The notes: generated by a model from the letters alone, not told the origin. A stretch of DNA of 14,145 nt from JAMQKA01 sp043951865 (GCF_043951865.1 NZ_JBINJF010000049.1:1-14145); one strand, 5' to 3'. Shown: positions 1 to 8,587, counted from the first letter of the stretch. Translations and numbers: made by a program.

Positions 1-95
1 GCAGGGCTTGAAAACCCCGAAGGCTATCAGCTGGATGGGGTTAGCCTGACTCCGTTATTGGAGAATCCGGATAACTCCTTAAATCGCGAAGCATT
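1..95. repeat. Left copy of 95-bp terminal direct repeat
   Basis: Bases 1-95 are identical, in the same orientation, to bases 14051-14145. The repeat lies inside sulfatase C-terminal coding sequence, starting at codons for A-G-L-E-N-P and ending in the codons before L-Y-W. An exact overlap between the two ends is what a circular molecule, a tandem array or an assembly-graph loop gives when written linearly. Its odd length would fit a de Bruijn k-mer overlap (inference). Collapsing it leaves 14,050 bp. Confidence 0.95.
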
Positions 96-348
96 ATACT
101 GGCATTTTCCGGGGTATCCGAATTCAAGATGGAGAACAGGTCCAGTAAGCGCAGTACGTTCTGAACGTTGGAAACTTATGAAATTCTACGAAACAGGTGA
201 TGTTGAGCTCTACAATCTCGCGGATGATCCAGGTGAGGAAACAGACCTTGCCAGGCAGATGCCTGGAAAAAGAGTACAATTAATGAAACAATTGGAAGGG
301 TGGCTACAGGAAACAGGTGCTCCGCTGCCTTATTGGCCGGGTGAATAA
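1..348 (+). pseudogene. Sulfatase C-terminal fragment (part of a decayed gene that continues from the right end)
   Basis: The frame is open from base 1 to the TGA... region, ending at the TAA at 346-348, and has no start of its own; the TTG at 58 is internal. It encodes about 115 residues of the C-terminal subdomain of an arylsulfatase of the alkaline-phosphatase-like superfamily. Family landmarks in order are YQLDGVSLTPLL (about residues 9-20), a V-R-S-E-R-W-K-L segment, and ELYNLADDPGEETDLA near the end. The catalytic N-terminal domain is absent. If the two ends are joined through the 95-bp repeat, the same frame extends upstream through 13958-14050, giving an open frame of about 146 codons. 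Further upstream the gene is broken by stops and frameshifts, so this is most likely the best-preserved tail of a dead sulfatase. If the window is instead a linear piece, it could be the end of an intact gene lying to the left. Confidence 0.75.
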
Positions 349-713
349 TTGGCAGGGAGATTTGTACTACGTCCCTTTTTCGCGGATTCCTCAGTTGTTG
401 GATGTATAGACCCAAAAGTTTTTAAGAGGGCTTCGCAAAACCCTCACTTCTTCGTTCTGAGGGAGTTGTACTCCCGTTAAAAGGTCAATGGGGTCGGCAG
501 TACAACTACCTCCCAACAAAATAGCAGGTTTTGCAAAGGGTTTCTTTAAATCGTCGATAATTGCCGTTGATCTTGGACCGTGAATCGGCTTCTTTGTCCC
601 ATTTCGGTCCAAATTCACGGAGATAAGCCCTCTAAGAGACAAATTATTCTACCTGACACCTCGATTTTGAGAGGAATCGAAAGTGGCAGATAATTCAAAA
701 GCCTCCTGAAAAT
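349..713. other. Gene-free interval between sulfatase remnant and sulfatase A
   Basis: I see no convincing gene in these 365 bases. The centre is occupied by an inverted-repeat element (421-637). An 83-codon minus-strand frame (391-642) falls almost entirely on that repeat structure and has no recognisable domain. The last 75 bases before the sulfatase A start should hold its promoter, but I could not pick out a clear -7/-33 pair or a Shine-Dalgarno sequence. Weak Shine-Dalgarno signals are normal in Bacteroidota. Confidence 0.5.
421..637. repeat. MITE-like or structured inverted-repeat element, about 217 bp
   Basis: The outer ends match as an inverted repeat: TTTAAGAGGGCTT at 421-433 against the reverse complement of AAGCCCTCTAAGA at 625-637, 11 of 13 positions. 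Inside it, 435-476 and 495-534 form a longer imperfect inverted repeat; both arms carry GCAAAACC followed by AGTTGTACT and CCCG or GCCG. A third pair uses the modules CCGTGAAT and TTGGACCG at 573-586 and, inverted and in swapped order, at 604-620. The nested symmetry suggests a strongly folded transcript or a non-autonomous transposon derivative. No transposase is encoded, and I see no clear target-site duplication. Confidence 0.5.
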
Positions 714-2279
714 ATGATCCGGACAAATCCTTTATTTGGTAATCCGTTGAATACGTTGCTTTTATTTGTATCCGCTCTTCTCATATTGGGATGTGCAAAC
801 GATGAACAAAAAAGTACTCAAAACCCATCAAAACCCAACATCGTCCTCATTCTCGTGGATGATATGGGCTACGGCGATCTCAGGAGCTATAATCCGGAAT
901 CGAAAATTCCCACTCCCAATATTGATGGACTTGCGAGTGAAGGGATCCGCTTTATGGATGCACATGCCCCCGGCGCGGTATGTCATCCCTCCCGGTATGG
1001 GTTGTTGACAGGTCGCTATCCGTTTCGAACGAATACGAATGTGTGGCCGGAACAACCGGTGATTGACGAAGATCGCATGACAATAGCTTCGCTCCTGCAG
1101 TCGGAGGGATATCACACGGCGATGGTCGGAAAATGGCACCTGGGGTTTGACGAATCGGCTGCTATTGAGGCCAGTCGGGAAAATGCACAGGAAAGCGGGA
1201 ACAATATTCGGGCTGCCTATCGCCAGTATGCAGAAGATCAGCTTTTATCCGGCGGACCGGTGGATCGTGGATTTGACTCCTTCTTTGGAATCCGGGCCTC
1301 GACAGATATTCCACCCTATTTTTACATCCGGGATGACCGCGTGGTAAATCCGCCATCCGATTCGATTGGCAACAATTACAGCGGGGGCATCTGGACGGAC
1401 ATCCAGGGTGCGTTCTGGCGGGAAGGGGGGATTGCACCCGATCTTGAATTAATAGACGTTTTGCCGCGCTTTACGGATGAATCGATAGCGGTGATTGAGA
1501 ATCACAATTCCAGCAATCAGAATAAACCTCTGTTTCTTTATGTGGCCTATCCAGCTCCTCATACCCCGTGGCTGCCGACCGAAGCGTTTGAGGGAGCAAG
1601 TGACGCCGGGATGTATGGTGATTTTATGGCGATGGTGGATGCAGAGATTGGCAGGATTTTATCAACCATTGATAAGGAAAACATGTCCGATGAAACGCTT
1701 GTCATTTTTACAAGCGACAACGGGCCTGTCTGGTATGACAAAGACAAAGAACAGTTCGGGCACGACTCCCAGGGAGGTTTGCGCGGGATGAAAGGGGATG
1801 TTTACGAGGCGGGTCATCGCATGCCGTTTATTGTTCGCTGGCCGGGAGTGGTAGATCATGGAGCAGTGACCGATCAGACGATCTCTTTTACCGATCTGAT
1901 GGCTACATTTGCTGACATACTCAACACCGAACTGCCGCAGAATGCCGGAGAAGATAGTTTTAGTTTGGTTCCGGTACTTACAGGTGAACAGCCGGAAAAA
2001 GAAGCTGTTCGACCACCGGTGGTCAGTGTATCAAGCCGCGGCGTTCGAACTATCCAGGATGGCCGGTGGAAACTGATTGAAGCACTTGGTTCAGGCGGGT
2101 TCTCGGATCCTGCATCTATGGATCCAGAACCAGGGGGACCGGAAGGTCAGCTTTATAATCTTGATGAAGATCCTGACGAGACGAATAATCTCTGGCTCGA
2201 TCATCCCGATGTGGTCAATCGCTTAAAGCGCTTACTTCAAGACTACGACAGGGAAGGTGGAAGTCGACCAGCTGAATGA
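714..2279 (+). CDS. Sulfatase A: secreted lipoprotein, arylsulfatase type (S1 family)
   Basis: Predicted formylglycine-dependent type I sulfatase of 521 residues that hydrolyses sulfate esters, probably on a polysaccharide. Residues 1-26 are a signal peptide ending in the lipobox L-I-L-G-C, so Cys27 should be lipidated. The acidic residues just after it (A-N-D-E) resemble a Bacteroidota surface-export signal. Visible catalytic elements: metal ligands Asp49-Asp50 in VDDMGYGD; Cys90 in C-H-P-S-R, the C-x-P-S-R motif converted to formylglycine; Lys140 and His142 in G-K-W-H-L-G; His283 in PAPHTP; Asp335-Asn336 in T-S-D-N-G; Lys360. A C-terminal subdomain with QLYNLDEDPDETNNL closes the protein, so it looks complete and active. 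The start is the ATG at 714, the only one giving the full signal peptide. It lies upstream of the sigma gene and has high GC like that gene. The substrate cannot be read from sequence. Confidence 0.93.
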   Translation: MIRTNPLFGNPLNTLLLFVSALLILGCANDEQKSTQNPSKPNIVLILVDDMGYGDLRSYNPESKIPTPNIDGLASEGIRFMDAHAPGAVCHPSRYGLLTGRYPFRTNTNVWPEQPVIDEDRMTIASLLQSEGYHTAMVGKWHLGFDESAAIEASRENAQESGNNIRAAYRQYAEDQLLSGGPVDRGFDSFFGIRASTDIPPYFYIRDDRVVNPPSDSIGNNYSGGIWTDIQGAFWREGGIAPDLELIDVLPRFTDESIAVIENHNSSNQNKPLFLYVAYPAPHTPWLPTEAFEGASDAGMYGDFMAMVDAEIGRILSTIDKENMSDETLVIFTSDNGPVWYDKDKEQFGHDSQGGLRGMKGDVYEAGHRMPFIVRWPGVVDHGAVTDQTISFTDLMATFADILNTELPQNAGEDSFSLVPVLTGEQPEKEAVRPPVVSVSSRGVRTIQDGRWKLIEALGSGGFSDPASMDPEPGGPEGQLYNLDEDPDETNNLWLDHPDVVNRLKRLLQDYDREGGSRPAE

Positions 2280-2313
2280 TTTTTAAAGGCCCTCTCGTAA
2301 TGAAGTTTCAATT

Positions 2314-2342
2314 TTTCGATATGATTGCATTTATGTTATAAT
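2314..2342 (+). promoter_or_regulatory. Possible promoter for the ECF sigma gene
   Basis: A perfect TATAAT stands at 2337-2342, about 40 bases before the sigma start codon. A weak TTTCGA lies 17 bases further upstream at 2314-2319. The local sequence is AT-rich compared with the flanking genes. The element looks more like a generic sigma-70 -10 box than the Bacteroidota TAnnTTTG box, so this is only a candidate. Confidence 0.3.
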
Positions 2343-2381
2343 AGAATTGTGCAAAATCAATTTTACTTAGCGATTGTTTAG

Positions 2382-2951
2382 ATGAGGGATCAGCAGCTGT
2401 TTCAACAGGTCAAGGCAGGGGACCCGGAGGCGTTCGAAACGTTGTTTCGCAGCTACTACGACCGACTGATTAAATTTGTATGGGGTTACGTAAAATCCGA
2501 AGCGATTGCCGAGGAGATCATACAAGAGCTGTTCACCAAAATCTGGGAGGAAGGCGAATCGATCGAGATTAACAAATCCGTACAAAACTACCTCTACACA
2601 TCCGCCAGGAATATGAGTCTCGACTATCTGAAACACAAAAAAGTAGTGCAAAACTGGGAGCAGGAAAAGCAGGCACTGAGAAAGGAAAAACCAATGACTT
2701 CGGACCTTGAAAAAAATCTTCACCAGAAATTTGTGCTGGAAGAAGTGGAGAAAGCAATCCAGTCGCTTCCCAAGCGGAGACGCATGATATTTATTCTCAG
2801 CCGCTATGAAGGAATGACCTACCGGGAAATCGCCGAATTTCTCGATATTTCGGTAAATACGGTGGAGACACAGATCAGCCGGGCACTTAACTCCCTGCGT
2901 GATCGATTTCAGCATCTGTTGACCCTGGCCGCCGTTCTATTGGTGGGATGA
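2382..2951 (+). CDS. ECF-type RNA polymerase sigma-70 factor (FecI-like)
   Basis: A 189-residue extracytoplasmic-function sigma factor, of the kind paired with FecR anti-sigma factors and SusC receptors in Bacteroidota. Region 2 covers about residues 12-85: FETLFRSYYDRLIKFVWGYV, then A-E-E-I-I-Q-E-L-F, then the NYLYTSARNMSLDYLK DNA-binding stretch. Region 4 covers about residues 122-178, with QSLPKRRRMIF, G-M-T-Y-R-E-I-A-E and the helix-turn-helix segment SVNTVETQISRALNSLRDRF. It probably directs RNA polymerase to the locus promoters once released from FecR. The last 12 or so residues (L-L-T-L-A-A-V-L-L-V-G) are hydrophobic, a feature I believe recurs in this group. Unusually, its presumed partner FecR starts 1,004 bases downstream instead of directly after it, because a repeat element lies between. 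Confidence 0.93.
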   Translation: MRDQQLFQQVKAGDPEAFETLFRSYYDRLIKFVWGYVKSEAIAEEIIQELFTKIWEEGESIEINKSVQNYLYTSARNMSLDYLKHKKVVQNWEQEKQALRKEKPMTSDLEKNLHQKFVLEEVEKAIQSLPKRRRMIFILSRYEGMTYREIAEFLDISVNTVETQISRALNSLRDRFQHLLTLAAVLLVG

Positions 2952-3183
2952 CATTGCAACCGAAATTTTTATCGTAGATAAATAACATCGCCTCTGAACT
3001 GGTAGGTAGGGTATCCTCCCACTCATATTAACTCATTGATTACCAATGAATTAGAGTATTTATTATGCCAGTTGGGTGCAAGGAATTCTCCTTATTTGTC
3101 GAAAAACCGTGCATGTCTGCGATTCGATTATGGTAATATGGTGCGTTAGTAGTACAGCATAAGGTATTATTGACATGAAGGGG
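2952..3183. other. Intergenic sequence after the sigma gene, no gene seen
   Basis: These 232 bases contain stops in all frames at short intervals and no recognisable gene, RNA or strong hairpin. They form the left part of the 1,004-bp gap that separates the sigma gene from its presumed anti-sigma partner and lead directly into the left terminal inverted repeat of the MITE-like element. Confidence 0.5.
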
Positions 3184-3588
3184 TGTTCCTTTTTGTGTGA
3201 ACAAAAACGAACCCAAAAAATCACCGGCGGTGGATTTCTTCGCCTGGCTGCACTCCGCTGCGGCTAAAAGAAACCCAGATATTCACGTGGGCAGCCCCAC
3301 CTTGCTGATAGAGGTTTCCCACTTGCCTGGGTCTTCCCATTATTCGTTGCAGAGTTTCTTTCTTAACGCCTTCGCTGCATTTGCCCGGGCGGCTCAGAAA
3401 TCGCAAGGCCGGAAGGATATGAACCAGATTTTGTGGCAGCCCCAAGTCCAGAAAATCCCTGCAACTGTTTCCGGGAAAACCACGTGGTGTGGATAAGCAA
3501 GGGCCGGATTGGAGTCTCCGGGAGATCAATATCTGGGATTTTATGGTGACTTTTTTGGTTCGTTTTTTGGTCATACAAAAAATGAACA
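3184..3588. mobile_element. MITE-like element with about 42-bp imperfect terminal inverted repeats
   Basis: The left end, 3184-3225, begins TGTTCCTTTTTGTGTGA and ends AAAAAATCACC. The right end, 3545-3588, reverse-complements to a sequence beginning TGTTCATTTTTTGTATGA and ending AAAAAAGTCACC. The arms align along their whole length with a few substitutions and single-base indels. An inner inverted pair is exact: CCCAGATATT at 3274-3283 and AATATCTGGG at 3528-3537. GGCAGCCCCA also occurs twice in direct orientation (3290-3299 and 3435-3444). The interior is open on both strands (a 99-codon plus frame and a 125-codon minus frame), but neither shows a domain or signal sequence and both run into the terminal repeats. 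They are probably chance frames of the kind that get annotated as hypothetical proteins. No transposase is present and no target-site duplication is obvious. Confidence 0.6.
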
Positions 3589-3955
3589 ACTCTTCCATCG
3601 GAAAGGAGCGATTGTGACTTCTTGAGGAAGCATTAGGTAGTGAAGTACCGTCCGCTTATTGCATTTTATCGTTTTATTTTGCTCGCCGATATGCAATCCT
3701 AATATTTCGCACTTCTCTGATAGAAAACTCCTGTTCATTTCTTTAGCACCATTCGCGCACAATAAACGATCCGAATAGGCAGGATTTAATAATTTTTTTG
3801 AGTGGCTCGCTGTACAGATCTCTGAAAACTGCCCTCATAGGCCTCAAATGCCTATTTCGAACGGAAAAATAAAATATAGAATCCTGTCGTGGTAGATCTC
3901 AACACCCTCGTCTATAGTAACAGAAAGGGAAAACAATCGGAAATGATCATTATCC
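3589..3955. other. Intergenic region upstream of the anti-sigma gene
   Basis: No gene is supported in these 367 bases; a 63-codon minus-strand frame overlapping it shows no domain. The right half is AT-rich and precedes the FecR start at 3956, so it probably carries the promoter for fecR-susC-susD. A single regulatory site cannot be assigned by eye. It contains a short dyad around 3837-3852 (ATAGGCCTCAAATGCCTAT), of unknown meaning. Confidence 0.4.
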
Positions 3956-5056
3956 ATGAACTCCAATTTATTTAAGATGTATCCCGAAGAAGTCATACGC
4001 TACATATCCGGTGACTACAGCGAGGCCGACGAGCAGTTTGTCCGGCAGTGGCTGGAAGAAGACCCGTCGCGCAAGGCGGTGCTCAGGCAACTGCGTGAAG
4101 TCTGGGAGATCTCCGGAACGCTGAAAATAGGCGATGTGGACCGCGCCTGGGCCGATCTTTCGCAACACACCACAGAACGAAAAAAGAAAGTGTCCGGGCG
4201 TATCGGGTACATGCCGAAAAAGACCTACCATTCTACGATCAATACCCTGATAAAAGTGGCGGCGGTGTTGCTGGTGCTTGCCGGGGCCTATGGTTTTTAC
4301 GTGTACTCGGTTTCGATGAATGCAGGAAATCAAGCCCGGCAAGAGCAGGTAACGTATCGGACGGTTTCCTCTCAGGCTGGAGAACGGCTTAACCTGCGGT
4401 TGAGGGATGGCACAAAAATTGTTTTGAACGAATCGAGCACCCTCCATTACGCCGATGATTACGAGGAGAAATCCAGGAATATCCATCTGGAGGGCGAAGC
4501 GTATTTCGAGGTAAACCACGATCACCCTCACCCGTTTGTGGTGTATGCCAATAATGCCCGCGTTGAGGATATCGGCACCAAATTCAATGTGAAGACGAAT
4601 GGCGGGGAAGAGAAAACGGAAGTGGTGGTATCACAGGGAAAAGTGAAGGTTTCTCCCAGAAAAAGCGAGGGAAGCAACGGGCAAATGCCGCTGCATGCCG
4701 GAGAGGAGCCCCCCTCGGACGGTTCTTCGGTGATTGTATCAGAGGGCCAGAAAGTAGATGTGACGGCCCAGGCAGAGAAATTAACCGTCGAAAAAGCAGA
4801 TCTGAATGTAGCGCTGGCATGGCTTGAAAATCAACTGATTTTTGATGCTGAACCGCTCTCATCGGTCATTAGAAAAATTGAAGACCACTACCAGGTACAT
4901 ATTGAGGTGGCTGATTCGGCACTGTACCGGAAGAAGCTCACCGCCGCGTTTGAAAAAAGTCAGTCACTGGAAAACGTCATTAAAGTGCTGAGCATTTCGC
5001 TGGATGCCCAGTACAGCATCGAGGACCAGCGCGTACGATTATATCGGGAACAATAA
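3956..5056 (+). CDS. FecR-family anti-sigma factor (DUF4974 type)
   Basis: A 366-residue single-pass inner-membrane regulator. Residues 1-98 are the cytoplasmic part expected to bind the ECF sigma factor, with MYPEEVIRYISGDYSEADEQ and an R-E-V-W-E helix end. Residues 99-118 form one hydrophobic transmembrane helix (I-K-V-A-A-V-L-L-V-L). Residues 130-232 are the periplasmic FecR domain, with RLRDGTKIVLNESSTL, HLEGEAYFEV and VVVSQGKVKV. Residues 275-364 match the C-terminal DUF4974/STN-like domain that contacts the SusC signalling domain. About 30 polar residues (233-262) form a loop insertion before the strand VSEGQKVDV. The ATG at 3956 was chosen because it gives the complete sigma-binding N-terminus. 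SusC follows after 61 bases, so the two are probably cotranscribed. The sigma gene is unusually far upstream. Confidence 0.93.
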   Translation: MNSNLFKMYPEEVIRYISGDYSEADEQFVRQWLEEDPSRKAVLRQLREVWEISGTLKIGDVDRAWADLSQHTTERKKKVSGRIGYMPKKTYHSTINTLIKVAAVLLVLAGAYGFYVYSVSMNAGNQARQEQVTYRTVSSQAGERLNLRLRDGTKIVLNESSTLHYADDYEEKSRNIHLEGEAYFEVNHDHPHPFVVYANNARVEDIGTKFNVKTNGGEEKTEVVVSQGKVKVSPRKSEGSNGQMPLHAGEEPPSDGSSVIVSEGQKVDVTAQAEKLTVEKADLNVALAWLENQLIFDAEPLSSVIRKIEDHYQVHIEVADSALYRKKLTAAFEKSQSLENVIKVLSISLDAQYSIEDQRVRLYREQ

Positions 5057-5117
5057 GACCAGGTTTAACGCAAGAACATAAACAAGTTTATCAATTACTA
5101 ACTAAAAAAGGGAACCC

Positions 5118-8100
5118 ATGGGGAAGTTATACAAATGCAGCTTCTATCTGTTATTTATCACGCTGTTGGGAATTGCAACAGCTGTATCGGCGCAGCAGAA
5201 ACTGGCCGATTATAACGAACAGCAGGAAAACCGCAATATCGCCTTGCAGACGGTGCCGGATCAGCTTTTGGAGATGAGGATCTCTCTTAATGTTGAAGAG
5301 ATGCCGGTGCGGCAGGTACTGAACAGGATACAAAAGAAAGTTGGGGCTCAAATAGTTTATACAGAAGATCTGATGGCCGGTGATCTGCATGTAACGCTGC
5401 ATGCCGAAAAGCAAAAAGTGTTTGACATACTGGATCAAATCGGATACCAAACCGGGCTAAAATACTGGGCAACCGGCAGCTTCATCATTATGCGCGGGAG
5501 TGAGTTGCCCAAACAAATGGAGACGGTCTCGGGCCAGGTCACGGACGCCGCTTCCGGTGACCCGCTCCCGGGCGTCAACGTGGTGGTGAAGGGTACGACC
5601 ACGGGTACCTCCACCGACAGTGAAGGAGGATTTGAGCTGGGTGTTCCCTCCCTGCAGGATACGCTGGTGTTTTCGTTTATCGGGTATCAAACGCAGGAAG
5701 TGCCGATAAATGGAAGAACGAATATTGATGTGGCTCTGCAAACACAGGCAGTTGCTGGTGAGGAGCTGGTTGTGGTGGGTTATGGTACGCAGCAAGAACA
5801 AGATGTGACTGGATCTGTCGAATCTGTCACAATGGAAAAGGTGAGTGAACAAGTTGTTACTGGAGGTGACGAACTTTTAGCCGGACAAGTGTCAGGTGTA
5901 AATGTGAATCAACCGGCTGGTATACCAGGAGGTGGACCAACTATTGAGATTCGTGGTATAGGTGCTGTAGGTGCTGGTAGCCAGCCTTTATATGTTATTG
6001 ACGGTTTTCCAATTTCTGGATCGAGTTCAGTCGTTTCTAACCCATTAAGTAATATTCCGGCTGAGGATATAGAATCAATAACTGTTCTTAAAGATGCATC
6101 AGCTACAGCAATATATGGCTCTAGGGGAGCTAATGGTGTAATAATGATTGAAACGAAGAAAGGCACCTCTGGGCAAATGCAAGTACAAATTAGTGCCTAC
6201 ACTGGATGGCAGCAAGTTAGACAACAAGAGAAGCCAGACTTGATGAATGCCCGTCAATTTGCACAATTTCAAAAAGAACGAATATCAGATCAAATTCGAT
6301 TTCAAGAAAATCGGGAACCCACAATGGATGATATACCCGAAGAATATAGAAATCCTGAACAGTATGGTGAGGGGACGGATTGGTACGATGAGGTTACACG
6401 AATGGCGCCCATGCAAAATTTAAGATTTAATATTAGTGGGGGTAGTGATAATATTCAGTCATATATTTCAGGGGCATTTCTAACACAGGAAGGAGTTGTT
6501 CTCGGAACCGACTATCAGCGATTCTCTTTAAGAGCTAATGTGAATGCTACGATAAGTGATAAGTTAAGTGCAGGAATTAATTTAGCTCCTACATTCTCCA
6601 ATAGGGCTCAGGTAGCTATAGGAGGTGCTGGAAGAGGTGAGCCTGGATTTGGAACTGCGTTAGTAGCAAGCCCACTGGAGCCTGTATATAACGAAGATGG
6701 AAGTTTTAATGAGATGATCGGTAACACCGGGACATTTAATTATCCTAATCCAGTGCTGGAGTCACAAGACATAAAGAATGATTCTCGTACTTTTAATGGA
6801 TTATTAAATGGATATGTAGAGTATAATTTACTTGATGAACTTAGGTTTAAAACATCTGCGAATGTAGAGTTTTCAGATGGTCAGGTGGAAACATTTCATC
6901 CTTCGAACGTTGGCAACCTTTTTCAGCCTCCCCCAGTAATACCTAGTGGATCATTCATAGCATCATCTGGTCTCAATTGGGCTACAGAAAATACTTTGAC
7001 TTATCAAGATGAATTCTTGGGAAGTCATAGTATTGAGGCGCTACTTGGTTTTAGTGTTCAGCAAGACAGAACAACGGGGGCGAATATAAACGGTCAAGAT
7101 TTTGCAGATGATGAAATAAAGACACTAAATGCCGCAAGCAGGTTACTTGGGGGGACAAATAAGCAGGACTGGTCTTTGGTATCATATCTGGCTAGAATGA
7201 ATTATGATTACCAGAATAAGTACCTAATTACGGCAACTGTTCGTCAGGATGGTTCTTCTCGATTTGGTAGTGATAACAGATGGGGTGTTTTCCCATCAGG
7301 AGCTTTGGGCTGGCGTATATCCGAAGAGCCCTTCATGGAAGAATTGTCGTGGATTAGTGAATTGAAACTTAGAGGGTCATATGGTATAACTGGTAATTAT
7401 AATATTGGGAATTATACCCACTTGAGCCAGATTGGAACCAGTGATTACGTTCTGGGGAATAGTCGAGCGTCTGGTAGAATATTAAATCAACTTGGTAATC
7501 CAAATCTTGGGTGGGAACGCACAAGTGAGATCAATTTCGGGCTGGATCTTGGACTTTGGGAGGACCGAGTAACACTTCATGCTGAATATTATGTCCGAAA
7601 TACTGAAGATTTATTGCTTAATGTTGAAATTCCCCAATCCTCTGGGTTTTCAAATGTAACTGAAAACCGCGGTGATGTTGAAAATCGAGGTTTAGAATTA
7701 TCAATCAATTCTAACAACATTAGTCAACAAAAACTGAGTTGGAGCACCGATTTTAATATAGCGTTCAATAGAAATAAGGTGTTAGAATTAGGTCGAGATA
7801 ATGCCCCTATTTTTGCAGGATTTGGAGGTGGGGGGTTAGAGTCAAACATAACGAAGGTTGGTGAGCCTATTGGCATGTTTTATGGATGGGTAATTGAGGG
7901 CATTTTCCAAAGCGAAGAAGAAATTGCCAATTCACCGTCATACCAGGGTGCTGTTCCAGGTAACTTAAAAATGAAAGATGTTAATGGTGACGGAGTCCTG
8001 TCTGAACCCCATGACTTTGCAATTATCGGTAATCCTTACCCGGATTTTACATGGGGAATGACAAATTCACTCCAGCTTAACAATTTTGATTTAAGAGTAC

Positions 8101-8558
8101 TTTTAACAGGCTCCTATGGTGGAGAGCGCTATCGTGAAGACCATCACTATTATCATAATATAGATGGTGTTTTTAATGTGTCTACGGATGTGCAAGACCG
8201 TTGGAAGTCTCCTGAAGAGCCTGGGAATGGAGAAGTTCCAGGTACTGTCGGTCTTCGTAATCGCCAGTTTTTCCGACATATAAATACTGGGGCAATTGAA
8301 GACAATTCTCATATATGGGTGAAGAATGTTACCCTTGGATATACTCTTGGGGAAGAATTAATGGATGGTATCATGCAAAGTGCACGCGTGTATGTTAGCG
8401 TACAAAATGCATTGTTATTAACAAATTATGGCGGAAGTAATCCAGAGGCAACGAATTACAACAATGCCAGTGGGGACGGAAACCTGGCACCTGGGTTAGA
8501 CTTTGTGAGTTACCCTTTGCCAAGAGTGACAACACTGGGTATAAAGCTTAATCTTTAA
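5118..8558 (+). CDS. SusC-like TonB-dependent outer-membrane glycan transporter with STN signalling domain
   Basis: A 1,146-residue TonB-dependent receptor expected to import oligosaccharides with the SusD lipoprotein as lid. Domains: signal peptide 1-25 (cleavage after V-S-A-Q); STN domain about 52-127, ending F-I-I-M-R-G, which signals to FecR; carboxypeptidase-regulatory-like domain about 136-207 (SGQVTDAASGDPLPGVNV); TonB-box-like E-E-L-V-V-V-G-Y-G-T-Q at 215-225; plug from about 230 with L-Y-V-I-D-G and the SusC hallmark DASATAIYGSRGANGV at 326-341; a beta-barrel to the C-terminal strand ending G-I-K-L-N-L. A D-V-N-G-D-G segment near residue 955 is typical of the family. Base composition changes inside the gene: up to about residue 225 it is GC-rich, and beyond about 235 it is AT-rich. 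SusD follows after 29 bases. A purine-rich AAAAAAGGGAA precedes the ATG. Confidence 0.96.
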   Translation: MGKLYKCSFYLLFITLLGIATAVSAQQKLADYNEQQENRNIALQTVPDQLLEMRISLNVEEMPVRQVLNRIQKKVGAQIVYTEDLMAGDLHVTLHAEKQKVFDILDQIGYQTGLKYWATGSFIIMRGSELPKQMETVSGQVTDAASGDPLPGVNVVVKGTTTGTSTDSEGGFELGVPSLQDTLVFSFIGYQTQEVPINGRTNIDVALQTQAVAGEELVVVGYGTQQEQDVTGSVESVTMEKVSEQVVTGGDELLAGQVSGVNVNQPAGIPGGGPTIEIRGIGAVGAGSQPLYVIDGFPISGSSSVVSNPLSNIPAEDIESITVLKDASATAIYGSRGANGVIMIETKKGTSGQMQVQISAYTGWQQVRQQEKPDLMNARQFAQFQKERISDQIRFQENREPTMDDIPEEYRNPEQYGEGTDWYDEVTRMAPMQNLRFNISGGSDNIQSYISGAFLTQEGVVLGTDYQRFSLRANVNATISDKLSAGINLAPTFSNRAQVAIGGAGRGEPGFGTALVASPLEPVYNEDGSFNEMIGNTGTFNYPNPVLESQDIKNDSRTFNGLLNGYVEYNLLDELRFKTSANVEFSDGQVETFHPSNVGNLFQPPPVIPSGSFIASSGLNWATENTLTYQDEFLGSHSIEALLGFSVQQDRTTGANINGQDFADDEIKTLNAASRLLGGTNKQDWSLVSYLARMNYDYQNKYLITATVRQDGSSRFGSDNRWGVFPSGALGWRISEEPFMEELSWISELKLRGSYGITGNYNIGNYTHLSQIGTSDYVLGNSRASGRILNQLGNPNLGWERTSEINFGLDLGLWEDRVTLHAEYYVRNTEDLLLNVEIPQSSGFSNVTENRGDVENRGLELSINSNNISQQKLSWSTDFNIAFNRNKVLELGRDNAPIFAGFGGGGLESNITKVGEPIGMFYGWVIEGIFQSEEEIANSPSYQGAVPGNLKMKDVNGDGVLSEPHDFAIIGNPYPDFTWGMTNSLQLNNFDLRVLLTGSYGGERYREDHHYYHNIDGVFNVSTDVQDRWKSPEEPGNGEVPGTVGLRNRQFFRHINTGAIEDNSHIWVKNVTLGYTLGEELMDGIMQSARVYVSVQNALLLTNYGGSNPEATNYNNASGDGNLAPGLDFVSYPLPRVTTLGIKLNL

Positions 8559-8587
8559 TTGTTTTTAACACTTAAGAGTTTAGAACT

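Noticed and set aside
1..95. Terminal repeats as phage direct terminal repeats or transposon long terminal repeats
   Set aside because: There are no phage, integrase, transposase or packaging genes in the window, and the repeat is ordinary sulfatase coding sequence.
391..642. 83-codon minus-strand frame upstream of sulfatase A
   Set aside because: It lies on the nested inverted-repeat element, shows no domain, signal or membrane segment, and has no supported start site.
3197..3598. 99-codon plus-strand and 125-codon minus-strand frames in the sigma-FecR gap
   Set aside because: Both are bounded by, or run into, the terminal inverted repeats of the MITE-like element, overlap each other on opposite strands, and show no recognisable domain. 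They are more likely by-products of a GC-rich repeat.
3837..3852. Dyad ATAGGCCTCAAATGCCTAT upstream of fecR as a defined operator
   Set aside because: It is short and single, with no matching copy before other genes in the window, so chance cannot be excluded.
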